DNA from: GCA-002282575 sp964493995
Lineage (GTDB): Bacteria > Pseudomonadota > Gammaproteobacteria > Thiomicrospirales > Thiomicrospiraceae
NCBI GenBank assembly: GCA_964493995.1
Contig: CAZBQD010000012.1
Coordinates: 1-53,100, forward strand
Reading direction: 5' to 3'
Length of the DNA: 53,100 nt
Shown here: piece after piece, positions 49,457-53,100 of the stretch
Numbering within the stretch: the stretch's first letter is position 1
Layout: each line of letters begins with the position of its first letter
Notes under the pieces: generated by a model
Databases searched by the model: none
Told to the model about the DNA's origin: nothing
The model's input: only the letters and a program-made list of their open reading frames with translations
Translations under genes and position numbers: made by a program

Positions 49457-51949
49457 TCAAGCAAAATTGGTCGCCACAAAAGGCAATAAAGAAACATTAT
49501 TAATACCCGTGAGAACGGCCACCTGCTCCACTTCACTCACATCAATACTGGTCACGTTTGACTTATTGGTTACATACCAAACACTAGCATCACCCACCAA
49601 ATCTGCAGCGATAACAACTGCCTTTGCCTGTGCAGTTGGCGCAGCAAACACAGAACCCGCACCAAACAGCGCAGCCACTTCTGCCGATGAATCAATGCTA
49701 TCTCCCTGTACAACCAAAACCTGACCATTAGTCCAAGCGATAGCACCACTACTATCGGCCGAACGCGTGGTGATATTTGTTTTACCCGTTACATTTAAAA
49801 ACTGAGAAAAATCAAGCACATCACCACCCGTTCCTATTTTGAAATTGGTTTGAGAACCACCACCCACAACATCGACACCGTTGGCCGTTGCGCTGGCTTC
49901 AAACACAATTTTATCAACGCCCGTACCCAACAAGTAGCCATCTACTCCCCCTGCACCCCGCAAGCTTCCCCCCATAGGAGCTGCACTAAACACCTCATTG
50001 CTCGCACTGCCACTCACCGTTAGCAAGGCTGTCGCCGTAGTGTTAGTCACGGCAGACAAATCGACAAAATTGGCATTGGCAATGGCTCCAGTCAAAGGCA
50101 AGATAGGTGCATTACCCATCATGGCGGTATCTTTAGCTAAATCAATGGTTAAAGCACCAGGCACACCACCCGAAACGGTTAACAATCCGCCATTTTCGAC
50201 CATGAAAACATCAACAAAATCCAGTGTTAACTCTTCATTAACCGCATTAAGTGGCAATAAGCCCGACAAAAAATTATCCTCAACAAAGCTCACCGTCAAA
50301 TTGGATAATGAATCCAAACTGCTGTGCGAAGTCGCTTTGCCTGTAAGGGTTAACACTGCCTCGGTATTGCTAACCTTAACTAACTTAGCACGTAACCCCG
50401 CAGGCACATTCGATACCTCTCCAATAGCCGCACCAATAGCGCCGGTAAAGCTATCACCCACAATCGAAACGGTGAGCGATGAATCGATAGAACCATCATT
50501 TTTAAGCGATTCCACTAACCCACCGGCACTGTAAGCCACCACTGAGGGTGCCACAGAAACACTCACCGATGCTCTCAAAGAATCCAAGGTAGCCTGTTCC
50601 AACAAGTTATTAATGCCTGTTAAGGTCGCTACCTGCTGTACTTCGTTGGCTGTGATGCGACCCAAATCCGTTTCATTAACCACAAACCACAATTTGGCAT
50701 CACCCGAAATGCTCGCTGTCATGACAACCGCTTTATTCAATCCCGAAGGTGACGCCAGCGGTTTACCGGTACCAAATAAATTAGCGACTGCTTGCGGCGT
50801 ATCTAGACCAAAGCCATTAACGACCAATAAGTCGCCACTACTCCAAGCCGACTCAAAACCTTTGTTAGCATCTACCGAAACTAAATTCACCACCCCTTTC
50901 GTTTTATTGAGAAAACGACTAAAATTGAGCAAATCGGTTCCCAACGTAAAGCGATCGATCACATCTAATCCATTAGCATTCGCACTATCTGCAAACATAA
51001 CCACATCAACCGAACGTCCCATCGTCAGCTTATCCTGACCGCGCCCAGCATCAAAACTATTCCCTAGATCAGAACCCACCAATCGATTATCCGCATCGTC
51101 AGCCAAGATACTCACCAAAGGAATGCCCGGCTCACTCTCCACCCCATCAGCCACTGTCAGGGCAGAAAAGTCCACATTCATTACACCCGGCAATGAGCCA
51201 CTAAATAAAGATTGAGGTGAGCCAGCCATGGTCAAACTATTGGTCGTCATATCCACATTTAATGGACCTGTAATCGCCGTAGCGCCATATAAAGTGGTCG
51301 ACAATTCCCAAAAATCTCCACCGCTGGTAGGAGCTTCGGGTTGCTGCATAATGGCCACGGCCATGGCAGAAGCACCATCAGGTAAAGCGGCCAATTCGTC
51401 TGTTGTGGGCTCGTCTCCTATTACCGCATGCCAAGCCAACGTTTTTTTCATTGCCGCTTCATTACGGGCCTTCGCTTCTGGCGACAGGGCAATACTGGCA
51501 GCAACCGCTCCCATGTCCGCACCACGCGTTAACTCATTAACCCAATAAGCCAAACCAGGCGCATCTGCTTCTCGACCTAATCCGTTCAAATAAATTTGGT
51601 TGATCACAGTCTCTGGTGTTGTCAAACTAGCGTATTTTTGTTTGAATTCGACTGAATTTACCATCTGCTGAGCAATTTGCGTGAAGTTAGCGCCATCTCG
51701 ATGCACCCCCGACCAAAATTGCAATCCTCCCTTATCGGGTTGACGCCCCAATACAGCCTGATAAATCCCAGCCAATCCCGTAGGCAGTGTCACAATTTCT
51801 GGGCTCGCCAAAAAAGTTTCTAATATTTGCGCGCGTGTTGCCAAACCCAGATCAAGTCGTTCGACATAAAAATTTTGACTACTCACATCTGCCGGACGCA
51901 ACAACACATGCTGAAACAAGGCATCGACAAAAGACTGATTCGTAACCAT
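49457..51949 (-). CDS. Large DUF4214 protein with duplicated C-terminal modules, probable type I secretion substrate
   Basis: An 830-residue protein. Two or three DUF4214 repeats occupy about residues 5–165 (FVDALFQHVLLRPADVSSQNFY; IYQAVLGRQPDKGGLQFWSG; IYLNGLGREADAPGLAYWVNEL). The rest has a duplicated module at about 285–450 and 645–830 with the shared pattern ANG-DV…GTD-LDFS-FLN and, at the end, SEVEQVAVLTGINN. A middle segment (460–575) is a third, different domain. There is no N-terminal signal peptide, and the acidic, Cys-free, Gly/Asp/Asn-rich composition fits type I secretion. The ATG at 51949 is preferred; a TTG lies 30 bases up. Confidence 0.75.
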   Translation of the reverse strand: MVTNQSFVDALFQHVLLRPADVSSQNFYVERLDLGLATRAQILETFLASPEIVTLPTGLAGIYQAVLGRQPDKGGLQFWSGVHRDGANFTQIAQQMVNSVEFKQKYASLTTPETVINQIYLNGLGREADAPGLAYWVNELTRGADMGAVAASIALSPEAKARNEAAMKKTLAWHAVIGDEPTTDELAALPDGASAMAVAIMQQPEAPTSGGDFWELSTTLYGATAITGPLNVDMTTNSLTMAGSPQSLFSGSLPGVMNVDFSALTVADGVESEPGIPLVSILADDADNRLVGSDLGNSFDAGRGQDKLTMGRSVDVVMFADSANANGLDVIDRFTLGTDLLNFSRFLNKTKGVVNLVSVDANKGFESAWSSGDLLVVNGFGLDTPQAVANLFGTGKPLASPSGLNKAVVMTASISGDAKLWFVVNETDLGRITANEVQQVATLTGINNLLEQATLDSLRASVSVSVAPSVVAYSAGGLVESLKNDGSIDSSLTVSIVGDSFTGAIGAAIGEVSNVPAGLRAKLVKVSNTEAVLTLTGKATSHSSLDSLSNLTVSFVEDNFLSGLLPLNAVNEELTLDFVDVFMVENGGLLTVSGGVPGALTIDLAKDTAMMGNAPILPLTGAIANANFVDLSAVTNTTATALLTVSGSASNEVFSAAPMGGSLRGAGGVDGYLLGTGVDKIVFEASATANGVDVVGGGSQTNFKIGTGGDVLDFSQFLNVTGKTNITTRSADSSGAIAWTNGQVLVVQGDSIDSSAEVAALFGAGSVFAAPTAQAKAVVIAADLVGDASVWYVTNKSNVTSIDVSEVEQVAVLTGINNVSLLPFVATNFA

Positions 51950-52004
51950 GATGAGACTCGCTGAATAAATTGACTGCAACTAAACAAGCAAAATATATAC
52001 CAAA

Positions 52005-53048
52005 TTACACGAAAACAATCTGATCCATTTGACTGTTCAGCACCCCCACCAAAGTAATACTGGAAGTATTGCTATAGATCAAGGTTAACCAACCCTGCTC
52101 ATTCGTCGCAGCGCTAAAGGACATACTGCCATCTCTTAGGCGAATAAAGTCCGCTACTAAAGAAAAGTCTGCAATGACATCGTGACCAAAATCGGTATTA
52201 TCGTAAGCGAAGAAATCTGCCCCCAAATCACCCACCAATCTGTCGTTACCCGCTCCTCCCATTAAATAGTCATCTCCAGCACCGCCCAGTAGCTCATCGT
52301 TACCTGCATAGCCAGACAAAAAGTCATTGCCTGCCCCACCTAACAAGGTTTCTGTAAAGCCCGTACCATGTAATTGACCATCAAAGCTGTTCACTTGTGT
52401 ATGCCAAAAATTGTAAGCATTAAAAACCTGTTGTTGTTTAAACTCGCTTGAGTTGATAAAACTGGGAACCAACATCGCCAACGTAGCACCCGCATCCAAC
52501 TCGGCTAACCAGTATGCCTTACCCGAAGCATCTGCAGATCTACCTAAAATATTTTCATACAAAGCATCAATCAAGGCTTCACCTGCCAGGTCTAAATATG
52601 GCGAACGATCAAAAATCGATTTCAAAAAACTATCTGCCATATCAACCAGTGAAAAACCACGCTGTGAAACCGCATTCAGCCAATAGTCTAAACCAGACAA
52701 ATCTGGCTCTCGTTTAAACAACCCTTGGTATAACCGATAAATCGTGTCAAAATCATCATAAGCATAAGCAGACACTTTAGGCGGTGCAGACAAGGTCGTA
52801 TCATTAGCACTGGCCCACGCCATAACCTGAGTGTAAACCGACTCATTTAAGTAGGTTGCTGCGTTTCGATCTGGAAAAGCTGACTGGTGTGAAATAATGC
52901 CAACCACATTACCTTGCGCATTAAACACACCACTGCCACTTTGACCAGCAGTCGCATCCATATCATTTAAAAAAAACAGCAAATCAGATGACAAGGCATC
53001 GACACTTCCATTGGTGTAATAGGGCTGTACAGGCAATTCGCCAGGATT
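52005..53048 (-). pseudogene. Trypsin-like protease/DUF4214/RTX protein, N-terminus lost
   Basis: The visible part starts mid-domain. ATAGQSGSGVFNAQGNVVGIISH is the catalytic-Ser region of a trypsin-like (V8/glutamyl endopeptidase type) fold, but the catalytic His and Asp should lie upstream and are absent. DUF4214 repeats follow (RLYQGLFKREPDLSGLDYWL; LYENILGRSADASGKAYWL), then five RTX nonapeptides (GGAGNDFLS … GGAGNDRLV) and a C-terminal RTX-type end (DFFAYDNTDFGHDVIADF), so calcium-dependent folding after type I export is expected. The frame is open only to a stop at 53088–53090, and the sequence beyond about 53049 looks like an IS end. Confidence 0.7.
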
Positions 53049-53100
53049 ATAGTGGACCCCAGTTTTTGAACAAATTACCGATCTGATTTAAGATGGTAAC
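53049..53100 (+). mobile_element. Probable insertion-sequence end at the window edge
   Basis: From about 53050 the sequence changes to TAGTGGACCCCAG followed by TTTTTGAACAAATTACCGA, resembling terminal repeats of IS3-family elements (TGGACCCC type). It interrupts the protease frame. The transposase would lie beyond the window. Confidence 0.5.

Noticed and set aside
49998..50534. A long 178-residue plus-strand frame
   Set aside because: It is antisense to the DUF4214 protein gene, whose sequence, composition and domain content are coherent. The plus frame has no ribosome site or recognisable domain.
52250..52340. Tandem DNA repeats that could suggest a CRISPR array
   Set aside because: They are imperfect ~27-bp units in frame that encode RTX nonapeptides.

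Overview
The window is bacterial chromosome, almost certainly from a gammaproteobacterium. Several gene blocks match those of Pseudomonas-, Methylophaga- and Thiothrix-like genomes: leuB–asd–truA–trpF, aroC with an MFS gene, ampD/nadC divergent, rluD–pgeF divergent from bamD, parE–parC, trpG–trpD–trpC–osmC and speD–speE. The species cannot be fixed from sequence alone. Coding density is high, the genome carries bactofilin, CheA/CheY-type signalling and type-I-secretion-like surface proteins, and most of the window is ordinary core genome.

Layout. 1–780: start of the gatCA operon (minus). 934–9557: minus-strand run of a DUF2189 membrane protein, trpF, truA, asd, bactofilin, an M23 peptidase, leuB, an MFS transporter and aroC, with one tiny plus-strand membrane ORF. 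9620–13079: ampD, nadC and a CPA2 K+/H+ antiporter. 13094–15671: pgeF, rluD and bamD. 15687–18799: a MacAB/Lol-like adaptor–permease–ATPase operon. 19006–22080: a compact cheA–cheW–STAS-like–cheY operon closed by a strong terminator. 22160–26682: a small unknown, a glycine-zipper lipoprotein, infA, a DUF2892 protein, an EAL/HDOD signalling protein coupled to an aldehyde dehydrogenase. 26704–29876: a rhodanese-like/methyltransferase fusion, then a MotA-like protein followed by two different MotB/OmpA-like proteins. 29967–33011: an aspartate aminotransferase, a membrane protein and bioA. 33126–41733: speE, speD, osmC, trpC, trpD, trpG, parC and parE, all on the minus strand.

41851–47849 is a decayed genomic island in the 3' end of a tRNA-Leu(UAG) gene. 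The last 32 bases of the tRNA are repeated exactly at 47818–47849 (attL/attR). Inside are an integrase stump cut by a complete IS21-family element, a RelE/NadS-type toxin–antitoxin pair with its own strong promoter, an extra XRE regulator, a second integrase stump, a cysQ C-terminal fragment and a PIN-type toxin–antitoxin pair whose toxin carries a 4-bp-duplication frameshift. No integrase catalytic domain is left, so the island should be immobile by itself.

47971–53100 holds surface or secreted proteins on the minus strand: an Ig-like lipoprotein, a large DUF4214 protein with duplicated modules, and a trypsin-like/DUF4214/RTX protein that has lost its N-terminus to what looks like an insertion-sequence end at the right edge.

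The most unusual items are the MotA plus twin MotB operon, where one MotB-like protein has Ser in place of the ion-binding Asp, and the layered decay of the tRNA-Leu island, where both integrase stumps end at the same 11-base IS21-type terminus.
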